A stretch of DNA of 14,711 nt from Eubacteriales Family XIII. Incertae Sedis bacterium (GTDB lineage: Bacteria > Bacillota > Clostridia > Peptostreptococcales > Anaerovoracaceae), in contig JAIRSA010000076.1 of the NCBI GenBank assembly GCA_031255695.1, positions 1 through 14,711 of the forward strand, read 5' to 3'. This document shows, piece by piece, positions 1 to 6,004 of this stretch; within the stretch, counting starts at the first letter, position 1; every line of letters starts with the position of its first letter. A program made the translations under genes and the position numbers. The notes under the pieces were generated by a model that was given only the letters and a program-made list of their open reading frames with translations, was not told the origin of the DNA and searched no databases.

Positions 1-413
1 CCGCGCCAATGCAGCAGGTACAGATCCAGATAGTCCGTCCTGAGCCGCCGCAGTGAGGCCTCGCAGCTTTCGAATATATTGGGCGCCCCCGCATTGTGGG
101 GGTACACCTTCGACACCAGCATGTATTCGTCGCGGGCGATGCCATGCAGCGCCTTGCCTATCAATGTCTCCGAACGCCCTTCGCCGTACATTTCGGCCGT
201 ATCGATGAGCTTGAGGCCTAGCTCCAGCCCGCGCCGCAGCGCGGCGGCCTCGCTCCGCTCCCTTCTGGGGTCTTCGCCGATTTTCCACCCGCCCTGCCCG
301 ATGGCGGGGAGGGGCAGCCCATTGGCTGATATTGTGCGCAGAGTGTCTGCCTGCCTTTCAATGCATCCGCCTTGGCCGTCCCTCCGGGCGGAATGCCTGT
401 CTGCCGCCGCCAT
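1..413 (-). CDS. Aldo/keto reductase, N-terminal part (runs off left edge)
   Basis: This is an NAD(P)H-dependent reductase of the aldo/keto reductase superfamily, a cytosolic TIM-barrel enzyme that reduces aldehydes or ketones. About 137 codons lie inside the window and the C-terminal half is missing. The family core starts near residue 33 (GLPLPAIGQGGWKIGEDP). All four catalytic residues are visible: Asp71 and Tyr76 in IDTAEMYG, Lys102 in LVSKVYP and His135 in LYLLHW. The ATG at 413 is the first possible start because an in-frame TGA lies directly upstream. However, no good ribosome binding site precedes it, and the roughly 30 residues before the core are not typical. Translation may therefore begin later at a non-ATG codon, or the N-terminus may be altered. 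It lies 110 bases downstream of the alcohol dehydrogenase on the same strand, so the two could be co-transcribed. The substrate cannot be told from sequence. Confidence 0.85.
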   Translation of the reverse strand, partial: MAAADRHSARRDGQGGCIERQADTLRTISANGLPLPAIGQGGWKIGEDPRRERSEAAALRRGLELGLKLIDTAEMYGEGRSETLIGKALHGIARDEYMLVSKVYPHNAGAPNIFESCEASLRRLRTDYLDLYLLHWR

Positions 414-435
414 TCACGCAGCCGGCCCTTCATGG

Positions 436-462
436 GCGCCGGGCGGGACGCCTAGCCGGCGC
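436..462. repeat. Short inverted repeat between the two oxidoreductase genes
   Basis: A perfect 7-bp inverted repeat (GCGCCGG at 436-442, CCGGCGC at 456-462) sits just upstream of the aldo/keto reductase start and downstream of the alcohol dehydrogenase stop. It has no T-run, so it is not a convincing intrinsic terminator. It could be a weak RNA hairpin or chance in GC-rich DNA. Confidence 0.25.
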
Positions 463-523
463 ATGGGCCGTACGGGCGCGGGCCCTGCCAAGCGGCTTGC
501 CCGCCAGGCATTCCGCCCGCCCG

Positions 524-1705
524 CTATTTGACCAGCGCGTAGATTGCCGCCACGTCCTGCCAATACAGTTTCTTTAGGCCGCCCACCGGCCGTTCCTCCT
601 TGCCATACGCGATGCCTGTGGCCTTTTTCGCCATATGCTCGAACTGGTCGCTGCCTATGCCGAGTTCCGACAGCGAGGCCGGCTGCCCGATCTTGCGGAA
701 GAAATAGCCGAGCCGCGATATCGCCTCCAGGATCAGCGCCTCCGGGTCGCGGCAGCTGAGCCGGACATCCATGACATTGGCGGCAAACTGCATGAACATA
801 GGGATATTGTCCCTATAGACATACCGCATCCAGCCAGGCGTCAACACGGCCAGCCCCGTCCCATGGGCTATGTCGTATATCGCGGAGAGCTCGTGCTCTA
901 TGTCGTGGCAGGCCCAGTCCTCCTCGCGGCCCATGCCGAGCATGTCGATATGCGCCACGGTGCCGCTGTACCCGATCTCGCACCATGCGTCATAATCCTG
1001 CGGGTTGTCCATCAGTATCAGCGCGTTCTTCATGATCGCCCGCAATGTGGCCTCGCACAGCCCGTCGGTGAGATCCGTGCGCGGGGTATTTGTGAAATAC
1101 CGCTCGAACACGTGGCTCATCATGTCGGAGACGCCATTGGCGATCTGGTTCCTGGGCAGGGTGAAGAACAGCTCAGGGTTGACGAAGCTCACGAGTGGCC
1201 GCAATACCTGGCTTGTATAGCCGAGTTTCATCGCCTTCTCCTCGTTCGAGATGACGCTGGCGCCGCTGGCCTCGCTCCCAGCCGCAGGGATCGTGAGCAC
1301 GGTGGCCACCGGCAGGGCCTTGGATACGGGCTTGCCCTGTTCGTAGACCTCCCATATGTCCCCCTCATAATAACGCCCCATCGCGATGGCCTTCGAAGAG
1401 TCGATGACGCTGCCCCCGCCGACGGCCAGGATCAGATCGACGCCCTCCGCCTTGCACAGCCCTATCCCCTCGCGGACCAGGCTGACGCGCGGGTTCGGCT
1501 TCACGCCGCCCAGCTCGACGAATGCCAGGCCTGCGGCATTGAGGGAAGCGACGATCCTGTCGTACAGCCCGCTTTTCTTGATGTTGCTGCCGCCGAAATG
1601 CAAGAGGGCCTTGCTGGCATGGGGCTTCAGCGTGGCGCCCACCTCATTCTCCGAGCCCTTGCCGAAAACGAAGCGGGTTGGGGCACAATAGTCAAAATTC
1701 AGCAT
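524..1705 (-). CDS. Iron-containing alcohol dehydrogenase (butanol dehydrogenase / YqhD type)
   Basis: A cytosolic group III (iron-type) alcohol dehydrogenase of 393 residues, the usual length for the YqhD/BdhA branch, which reduces aldehydes such as butanal to alcohols. Visible features are the GGS turn at residues 38-40 of the kind that prefers NADP(H), the GGGS nucleotide-binding loop at 96-99, and metal ligands at Asp194, His198, His267 and His281. These fall at the same positions as in E. coli YqhD from memory. The start ATG at 1705 gives the family-typical N-terminus (MLNFDYCAPTRFVFGKG). Its ribosome binding site (GGTGA) is weak. A palindrome overlaps the likely -10 box upstream, suggesting repression or activation by a DNA-binding protein. 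It could form a unit with the aldo/keto reductase downstream, giving two carbonyl-reducing enzymes together. The exact physiological aldehyde is unknown. Confidence 0.93.
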   Translation of the reverse strand: MLNFDYCAPTRFVFGKGSENEVGATLKPHASKALLHFGGSNIKKSGLYDRIVASLNAAGLAFVELGGVKPNPRVSLVREGIGLCKAEGVDLILAVGGGSVIDSSKAIAMGRYYEGDIWEVYEQGKPVSKALPVATVLTIPAAGSEASGASVISNEEKAMKLGYTSQVLRPLVSFVNPELFFTLPRNQIANGVSDMMSHVFERYFTNTPRTDLTDGLCEATLRAIMKNALILMDNPQDYDAWCEIGYSGTVAHIDMLGMGREEDWACHDIEHELSAIYDIAHGTGLAVLTPGWMRYVYRDNIPMFMQFAANVMDVRLSCRDPEALILEAISRLGYFFRKIGQPASLSELGIGSDQFEHMAKKATGIAYGKEERPVGGLKKLYWQDVAAIYALVK

Positions 1706-1722
1706 TTCCGAATCACCATGTA

Positions 1723-1743
1723 TATAATGCGCGATGCATTATA
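1723..1743 (-). promoter_or_regulatory. Alcohol dehydrogenase promoter -10 inside an 8-bp palindrome
   Basis: On the minus strand a consensus TATAAT (1738-1743) lies about 33 bases upstream of the alcohol dehydrogenase start. It is one arm of a perfect 8-bp inverted repeat (TATAATGC at 1723-1730, GCATTATA at 1736-1743, spacer GCGAT). No good TTGACA is present at the right distance. Slightly upstream, a 9-bp tandem direct repeat (CTGATACAC at 1764-1772 and 1773-1781) could be an activator site. The operator role is inference. Confidence 0.45.
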
Positions 1744-1763
1744 CCCTTTCATTGCATAATAGT

Positions 1764-1781
1764 CTGATACACCTGATACAC
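1764..1781. repeat. Tandem 9-bp direct repeat upstream of the dehydrogenase promoter
   Basis: CTGATACAC occurs twice head to tail (1764-1772, 1773-1781), about 20 bases upstream of the -10 element. Position and spacing would suit a regulator binding on one face of the helix near a weak -35. The rest of the 1706-1911 gap shows no gene. Confidence 0.35.
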
Positions 1782-1911
1782 CCTTTTGCGGATGCCGGCC
1801 CATAACCGCGCGGGCCAATGCCCGCCTTCATGGCAGCCACGCCTGCGGTGAGGCAACACCCATATTGTACCCTTATTTTTGCACAATTTCAAGGTTTGTG
1901 CTGTTCTCCGA

Positions 1912-1930
1912 TTAATCACGAACTTTCAAC
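1912..1930 (+). repeat. Outer terminal repeat of the IS, 19 bp also present inverted at 7281-7299
   Basis: TTAATCACGAACTTTCAAC at the left tip of the IS1634-type element is repeated exactly, in inverted orientation, at 7281-7299 beside the IS3 element. The IS's own right tip (3557-3575) is a clearly more diverged match. Confidence 0.85.
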
Positions 1931-1932
1931 AG

Positions 1933-3417
1933 TTAGGGAGATAGGTTTGGTTCTGTCGGCAATTCAAACCCGAGTTTGGCGATCAACTTCCGAGTCTTTT
2001 TCGTCGTTTCGGCAACTTTCCATTCATCGGCGATTTGTACCGCATATATGCGTGAGAGGCAGTCAAGGATGCCGGCCAACGACCATTGCTTTGACAATTT
2101 CTTTTCTTTGAGCAATGTGAGAATGCGGCAGGCAACCATAAGCGTGACGTGCCCGATGAACGACCATGCTTCAAAGCCCGCGTCGTCGTGCATACAGCTT
2201 GTGTCATTCTTACATGCGTTTCGCATCGTGTCAAACATCTGCTCGATCTCCTGCCTGAGCTTGTATGTTTCATAAATCTTTTGAGGGTCTGCGTCCGTGA
2301 GAGACGTCCGAATGACGATGACGCCGAACTCGGCTTCCTTTCCCGCCGTTTCGCCTGTGATATCCCTAAGGATGTCCTTGGCGGGGTCAAACGATTTCTT
2401 GGCTGTTGCGGTTGCGTCCGATTTTTCGGCGCGTTCCACGAAGTCCGTCATCTCGTTGCTCCTGAGCTTCTCATCGCGGAACACACAGATGAGGTATCTT
2501 TCCCTTTTCTCCGAATGCACCCATATCGTTCTGTGGTGATATGAAAAGACATTTTCATACACAATGTCGGAAAGACAAACCTCGCCGGTGTTCCGCTTCA
2601 GCGGCACGATATAATCGAATTCGGGCTCCGCGAGCAACGTGAAGTTATCTCCCAACGCGAAGCCCGTGTCGCCGATGAAAGCCGCGTCCTTGACGCCCGC
2701 GTCTTCAAGCGTCAGTTTCAATGCCGTCACATCCGGGATGTTGCCCGCGACATTTCTGTAGAATGCGGGGACGCCGCCTTCATTCGATACTGCCATGATA
2801 TAGACTTGGTTGATTTGGGGAAGGGATTTCTTTGTCTTCGAATGTCCGGACGCCGCCCGCAAAATGCCGCCCGACGCAGAAGTTGTTCTTGTGCCGTCAA
2901 TCAGACAATAAGGTGGGGCCCCCATTGTTTCCCGCATGAATGCCGCACATGCCGCTCGGTTGCCGCCGACCGTATCAAGAAGCCCTGTGACGGATGCCGG
3001 CGAGAGGGCAAGTCCCGGGAGCGTCTTGGACATCCAAGACGATTCGTAACGGTCGCCGACCCGACAGAACGGACACGGTGATATGAGCCGCAACATTGCG
3101 ACGGCGAAGATACGCTCGGCCGATTCGTCCGCGAAAGTCATCCTCAGGGCGTTCAACACGTCTTCGGCCAAAGACGAGACGAACGCGGTCGCTCCGTATT
3201 CGAGCGCATACACCGGCGCGGCGGCGTCAATAAGTTTCTTCTTTGGGACTATGCCGTCGGTTGTTACCTTTCCGATGTATTCGCCGCTGACTTTTTTCGC
3301 TTTCTTGCGTTTCGGGTCCCATTTGGATTTGAGCTTGTAAATGTAATACTGCCCTCTGATGCATTTGATCTCGCACCCGCGTTTTTTCTGTTTCTCAACC
3401 CAGTCGGGGAATGCCAT
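1933..3417 (-). CDS. Transposase, DDE type (IS1634/IS4 superfamily)
   Basis: The 494-residue DDE transposase moves the surrounding IS by cut-and-paste chemistry. The N-terminus (GCEIKCIRGQYYIYKLKSKW and a KKVSGEYIGKV stretch) is the start typical of this clostridial-type transposase group. Catalytic candidates are Asp174 (LIDGT), Asp250 (FIGDTGF) and Glu392 in a Y385-x2-R388-x3-E392-x6-R399 signature, the IS4-type motif with Arg in place of the usual Lys. The ORF is uninterrupted and ends three bases inside the 19-bp outer repeat at 1912-1930, as expected for a compact IS. The start at 3417 has a strong site, GGAGGTG, five bases upstream. It is transcribed from a promoter at 3455-3483, shielded by a terminator hairpin. 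It appears intact and could act on the related ends in this window. Confidence 0.9.
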   Translation of the reverse strand: MAFPDWVEKQKKRGCEIKCIRGQYYIYKLKSKWDPKRKKAKKVSGEYIGKVTTDGIVPKKKLIDAAAPVYALEYGATAFVSSLAEDVLNALRMTFADESAERIFAVAMLRLISPCPFCRVGDRYESSWMSKTLPGLALSPASVTGLLDTVGGNRAACAAFMRETMGAPPYCLIDGTRTTSASGGILRAASGHSKTKKSLPQINQVYIMAVSNEGGVPAFYRNVAGNIPDVTALKLTLEDAGVKDAAFIGDTGFALGDNFTLLAEPEFDYIVPLKRNTGEVCLSDIVYENVFSYHHRTIWVHSEKRERYLICVFRDEKLRSNEMTDFVERAEKSDATATAKKSFDPAKDILRDITGETAGKEAEFGVIVIRTSLTDADPQKIYETYKLRQEIEQMFDTMRNACKNDTSCMHDDAGFEAWSFIGHVTLMVACRILTLLKEKKLSKQWSLAGILDCLSRIYAVQIADEWKVAETTKKTRKLIAKLGFELPTEPNLSP

Positions 3418-3454
3418 TTCTCACCTCCGTATATCCTTGTACAGGTATATATGT

Positions 3455-3483
3455 ATTGTCTCATGTTTCACTTTCATTGTCAA
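3455..3483 (-). promoter_or_regulatory. Transposase promoter
   Basis: On the minus strand a perfect TTGACA -35 box (3478-3483) is followed after 17 bases by GACAAT (3455-3460) as -10. The transcript would reach the GGAGGTG ribosome binding site and ATG at 3417. Confidence 0.6.
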
Positions 3484-3485
3484 GC

Positions 3486-3518
3486 GAAAAACGGCGAATT
3501 TCTAAAGAAATTCGCCGT
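3486..3518 (-). terminator. Intrinsic terminator just upstream of the transposase promoter
   Basis: A perfect 13-bp inverted repeat (3491-3503 with 3506-3518, two-base loop AA) is followed on the minus strand by TTTTT (3486-3490). It stops transcription entering the IS from outside a few bases before the -35 box. A guard against read-through into transposase genes is known for several IS families. Here the geometry is seen directly and the role is inferred. Confidence 0.7.
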
Positions 3519-3574
3519 AGCAATATAACTTTTTTATTATGCCTATCAGGGTAAAATCAAAAAGTTAGTGTTTA

Positions 3575-3597
3575 AAATGATCTATACCAGATCATTT
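3575..3597. repeat. Inverted repeat abutting the IS right end
   Basis: Perfect 9-bp arms AAATGATCT (3575-3583) and AGATCATTT (3589-3597) flank the spacer ATACC. The block includes TACCAGATCA (3585-3594), identical to the last ten bases of the IS3 element (7271-7280). It may be a target site, an operator for the cassette promoter downstream or a relic of an older insertion. Confidence 0.45.
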
Positions 3598-3696
3598 CGC
3601 AATTGCTTTCATAAAACAATTGTGGCGGCGCGAAGCAACGGTATGGGATTAGTAACAAAAATAATGAAAAAAAATACAAAATATGCCCCGAAAACA

Positions 3697-3724
3697 TTGA
3701 CATTCCACACCCATGTGATATAGT
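3697..3724 (+). promoter_or_regulatory. Promoter of the low-GC cassette
   Basis: TTGACA (3697-3702) and TATAGT (3719-3724) are separated by 16 bases in an A+T-rich stretch (3640-3700). It points at the exported-protein gene. An 8-bp palindrome GTCTAGAC (3723-3730) covers the end of the -10 box and the likely start point and could be an operator. Confidence 0.6.
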
Positions 3725-3830
3725 CTAGACAAGAGGCTACTTTATGGGTGGCTTTCCGTGCCATCAACACTTTATTTCTGGTTGTTTCAAAACTTGAGTA
3801 TGGTGATGCTCAGGGGAAAGGATGTGCTGT

Positions 3831-3875
3831 ATGAAAATTCGCGAACTCACTCACTCACCCGCCACTGTCTGTTGA
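3831..3875 (+). CDS. 14-codon leader ORF, possibly the displaced start of the exported protein
   Basis: An ATG at 3831 has the best ribosome binding site in this stretch (AAAGGA at 3817-3822, eight bases away) but opens only a 14-residue frame (MKIRELTHSPATVC). Its TGA (3873-3875) overlaps the TTG start of the exported protein (3872) as TTGA, an arrangement typical of translational coupling. The ORF contains the repeat ACTC-ACTC-ACTC-AC (3845-3858). One extra 4-base unit would join this start in frame to the signal peptide. It is therefore either a real coupling leader or the 5' end of the gene out of phase. Confidence 0.4.
   Translation: MKIRELTHSPATVC
3845..3858 (+). repeat. Tetranucleotide repeat (ACTC)3.5 in the 5' coding end
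   Basis: Three and a half ACTC units lie between the well-placed ATG at 3831 and the signal-peptide frame. Adding one unit (+4) makes the frames continuous; losing one moves to the third frame. The tract is short for a classic contingency locus, so phase switching is only a possibility. Confidence 0.4.
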
Positions 3876-4894
3876 AAAACAAGATATTGGCTGTGACGTT
3901 GGCAACAAGCCTTGTTTTTTGCACTTTTTCTGTACAGGCTAACGCAAGTTCTGCGGCTATTGAGTCGGCTGAGCAGGAATTCACTTTCAGCATGGATGGG
4001 CGGGTGGGTACACCCACCGAAAGCAAGCTCACAGGACCTAAAAACCTTCGAGAATTGACTAGTAGTGAAATGTTGGGAACTAGGCAAGGAGATATTGCTG
4101 TTCCTGCCTTGGCGAAAGGAAATGTCACGATTGCCTTTGGGGATGCGGTCACGATACGCGGAACGGCAAGCGCTGGCAGCGAGGTTTTAGATATAACTCT
4201 GAATGGTAGATTTTATCCTTTTGACTCGGGGTATTATGAAAACAATATGATTCTGGGGGATTTCAAGGCGGAGCAAAGAAGAATCACCGTCAAGAGCATA
4301 AGAGTCGATAAGGTTGCAAACTATCAGAGAATGGACATTGTCAGTAAACGATTGGATGGGGAGGCTGTTATTACGTTTTCGCTGGTTGACAATTTTACAG
4401 ACAAGCAATATTATGTGCAAAGCGTAATCTCGAAAAGTGTTTATTCTCAAATTTTATCCTTATCCCACAAGTTCAGAGATGAGTTCTTTAGTGATGGTCA
4501 CACTCAAGATGATTACAACAGGTTGCTCGTAGGCCTTGATCTTGGACAGCAACCTGAGAGCATCGGGAGTGGCGAAAGCGACCCAGTCACCGCTGGCACT
4601 TCTTTGTCATCAGCGACAAATCTTAGCGACTACCTTGGAGATGATCAAATTAAATCTCGGGCGGCTTCAACGCAAGCCGCAGCAAGCGTCGCAATGTACA
4701 TAAATGATTTGACAAAATCTGAGCTGGAAGACTTATTGGTTGCAATAAAAGGAAAGCCCATCAATAGCAAGGGGATACCTGTCGCCGATTATGGCGTGAC
4801 CCCCTTTTTTTTCAAAAATTCCGCATGGGACATAATTGGGGCTTGCTCCGCATGGAGGCTTCCTGTCAACTTTATGGGGCATTTTTACAAATGA
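3872..4894 (+). CDS. Exported protein of unknown function, low-GC cassette gene 1 (C-terminus frame-shifted)
   Basis: I do not recognise this protein. In the TTG start frame it opens with a clean Sec signal peptide: KNK, then a hydrophobic stretch from ILAVTLATS to FSV, with cleavage probably after ANA near residue 25. The mature part is soluble-looking, with alternating hydrophobic/polar stretches suggesting beta structure (for example VTIAFGDAVTIRGTA and the QRRITVKSIRV region), then a Ser/Gly-rich linker and a helical segment before a hydrophobic NSAWDIIGACSA motif. It then stops after a poorly protein-like tail (RLPVNFMGHFYK). A plausible continuation lies in another frame from 4836 to 5114, so a one-base change near 4850 has probably split one protein of roughly 410-430 residues. 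The frame is open upstream to 3758, but no ribosome binding site supports that. It has its own promoter and is followed by a membrane-protein gene. Its A+T-rich composition differs from the chromosome around it. Confidence 0.6.
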   Translation: MKNKILAVTLATSLVFCTFSVQANASSAAIESAEQEFTFSMDGRVGTPTESKLTGPKNLRELTSSEMLGTRQGDIAVPALAKGNVTIAFGDAVTIRGTASAGSEVLDITLNGRFYPFDSGYYENNMILGDFKAEQRRITVKSIRVDKVANYQRMDIVSKRLDGEAVITFSLVDNFTDKQYYVQSVISKSVYSQILSLSHKFRDEFFSDGHTQDDYNRLLVGLDLGQQPESIGSGESDPVTAGTSLSSATNLSDYLGDDQIKSRAASTQAAASVAMYINDLTKSELEDLLVAIKGKPINSKGIPVADYGVTPFFFKNSAWDIIGACSAWRLPVNFMGHFYK

Positions 4895-5114
4895 ATCAAA
4901 CGCCTCAGTCGGCAGTGTCTCATCAAAAAGGCTTCTCGGGGAGACACCCGCCCAGCAATTGGATTTGTGGGGAAAGGTTGTGAGGGGAATATCTTTGGAC
5001 AGCAAATCCGCATGGTTACAGAAAGCGGGAGATAATTTGTTGTTGAAAGGGGAGATAAGTACTGTAGGCTATGCTACTTGGGAGTGGGCATACAAATATT
5101 ACGTGTATTATTGA
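4836..5114 (+). pseudogene. Displaced C-terminal part of the exported protein
   Basis: About 92 codons are open in the frame one base off from the upstream gene, with a stop (TAA 4833-4835) immediately before. The peptide reads as real protein: a glycine-rich hydrophobic patch (HGGFLSTLWGIF), a polar helix (LGETPAQQLDLWGKVV) and a Tyr/Trp-rich end (EWAYKYYVYY). No ribosome binding site fits an independent start at 4836. The simplest reading is that it is the true C-terminus of the protein that starts at 3872, lost by a one-base indel between 4836 and about 4890, most simply one base missing near the codons for GACSA. A sequencing error is the main alternative. Confidence 0.55.
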
Positions 5115-5152
5115 TATTACGGATGTTCTCGGTGACATGGGAGGCGGGAGTT

Positions 5153-5800
5153 ATGCAGGCAAGTCAAAGTAGACGGCTGGTTATAGCTTCCCTGATTGGA
5201 TTAATAATCATAATGGGTTTCATGCTGTACCACTCGTATTACGACAAATGGTCACATGAAGACACATTGCTTGCCAACATTCAGGTGGATCTGGAATTCA
5301 TTGACTTAAACATCTCAGGCATACAGAAAAGGCATGATGAGATGGGATATAAGGAATTGAGGTCAGACCTGGACAAAGTCAGTAGTTTTTTTGAAGCCTT
5401 TATCAGCAAAGTCAATATCGGCAGTGTCTATATAAGCGACGATATACCGGGTGATATGGATGTAAAACTGATAATCGCTGCAATTTCCGGCTGGCCATTC
5501 ATGAACATAAGCCAGTATAACGGCGTATTAGCGGAACGGCATATTTCGGCATCGTTCCCAATTTGGGATGGCGACACACAAGTAAAGTACTTAGGATCGT
5601 TCGCGGAGGATGGGATGTTGTCTGATGGGGAATTGATGTTTCTCACAGAGCTGAAATTTGATCTGGCGGTTTTAAACGAAGCCATAGGCGCAGAACGCAG
5701 ATCCATGCGCAGATTCAACGTAGCTTTTGAAGCCTTTGCATACAAATGGCGATTGTCTCCTGGTGTTTGGTCGCCGTTCAATTACTTGTTGGGGGGCTGA
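5153..5800 (+). CDS. Small single-span membrane protein of unknown function, low-GC cassette gene 2
   Basis: The 215-residue protein starts at ATG 5153, chosen for the GGAGG eight bases upstream; the frame is open from 5078 but without support. A short basic N-terminus (QSRRL) is followed by one transmembrane helix at about residues 9-26 (LVIASLIGLIIIMGFMLY). A polar, helix-prone domain of about 185 residues follows, placed outside the cell by the topology expected for a signal anchor. The domain contains a coiled-coil-like stretch (RSDLDKVSSFFEAFISK). I recognise no family. It lies 38 bases after the exported-protein gene on the same strand, so the two probably share a transcript. A secreted effector or bacteriocin-like protein with a membrane partner or immunity protein would fit this layout, but nothing in the sequence proves it. 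Its stop is 14 bases from the IS3 end, so whatever followed has been cut away. Confidence 0.65.
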   Translation: MQASQSRRLVIASLIGLIIIMGFMLYHSYYDKWSHEDTLLANIQVDLEFIDLNISGIQKRHDEMGYKELRSDLDKVSSFFEAFISKVNIGSVYISDDIPGDMDVKLIIAAISGWPFMNISQYNGVLAERHISASFPIWDGDTQVKYLGSFAEDGMLSDGELMFLTELKFDLAVLNEAIGAERRSMRRFNVAFEAFAYKWRLSPGVWSPFNYLLGG

Positions 5801-5861
5801 TATTGAAGATGTCCTGATCTTGTCAATAATAGTTTCAGTGAGTTTGACCACGATGTTCGGG

Positions 5862-5932
5862 CAGTCAAGGGGGCATACATGCCGGTGGAGATTTTCGCAC
5901 CAGCGAAAATACAACCGCTTGCCCCTTGACTG
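5862..5932. other. Nested hairpin in the IS3 left end
   Basis: Outer arms CAGTCAAGGGG (5862-5872) and CCCCTTGACTG (5922-5932) are perfectly complementary. Inside them ATTTTCGC (5891-5898) and GCGAAAAT (5903-5910) form an 8-bp stem with a four-base loop. It lies in an unusually long (about 190 bp) non-coding tail between the orfB stop and the element's end. There is no clear U-run, so it is not a typical intrinsic terminator. Confidence 0.6.
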
Positions 5933-6004
5933 TGCGCCACGAAGTAAAATGGCGCTTGGGTGTTTGACGCATATTTGCGGCAAACCCCATACCTGCTTAA
6001 TACT

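Larger units (their letters stand above)
1912..3575 (-). mobile_element. Insertion sequence, IS1634/IS4 type, apparently complete
   Basis: The element is about 1664 bp and holds one transposase gene. Imperfect terminal inverted repeats of about 34 bp match at 22 positions: left 1912-1945 (TTAATCACGAACTTTC...), right 3542-3575 read on the minus strand (TTAAACACTAACTTTT...). Both end in a shared GATAGG. No short target duplication is visible next to either end. This family can make long, variable duplications, so that is not decisive. The family is assigned from the transposase and remains to be checked against an IS collection. Confidence 0.75.

Noticed and set aside
635..1759. Long plus-strand open frame (374 codons)
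   Set aside because: Antisense shadow of the alcohol dehydrogenase; Arg/His/Ala-rich with no motif, as expected in GC-rich DNA.
4800..4813. Programmed frameshift on the C5T8 run
   Set aside because: The frame that carries the continuation has a TAA at 4833-4835, so the change must lie downstream of the run.
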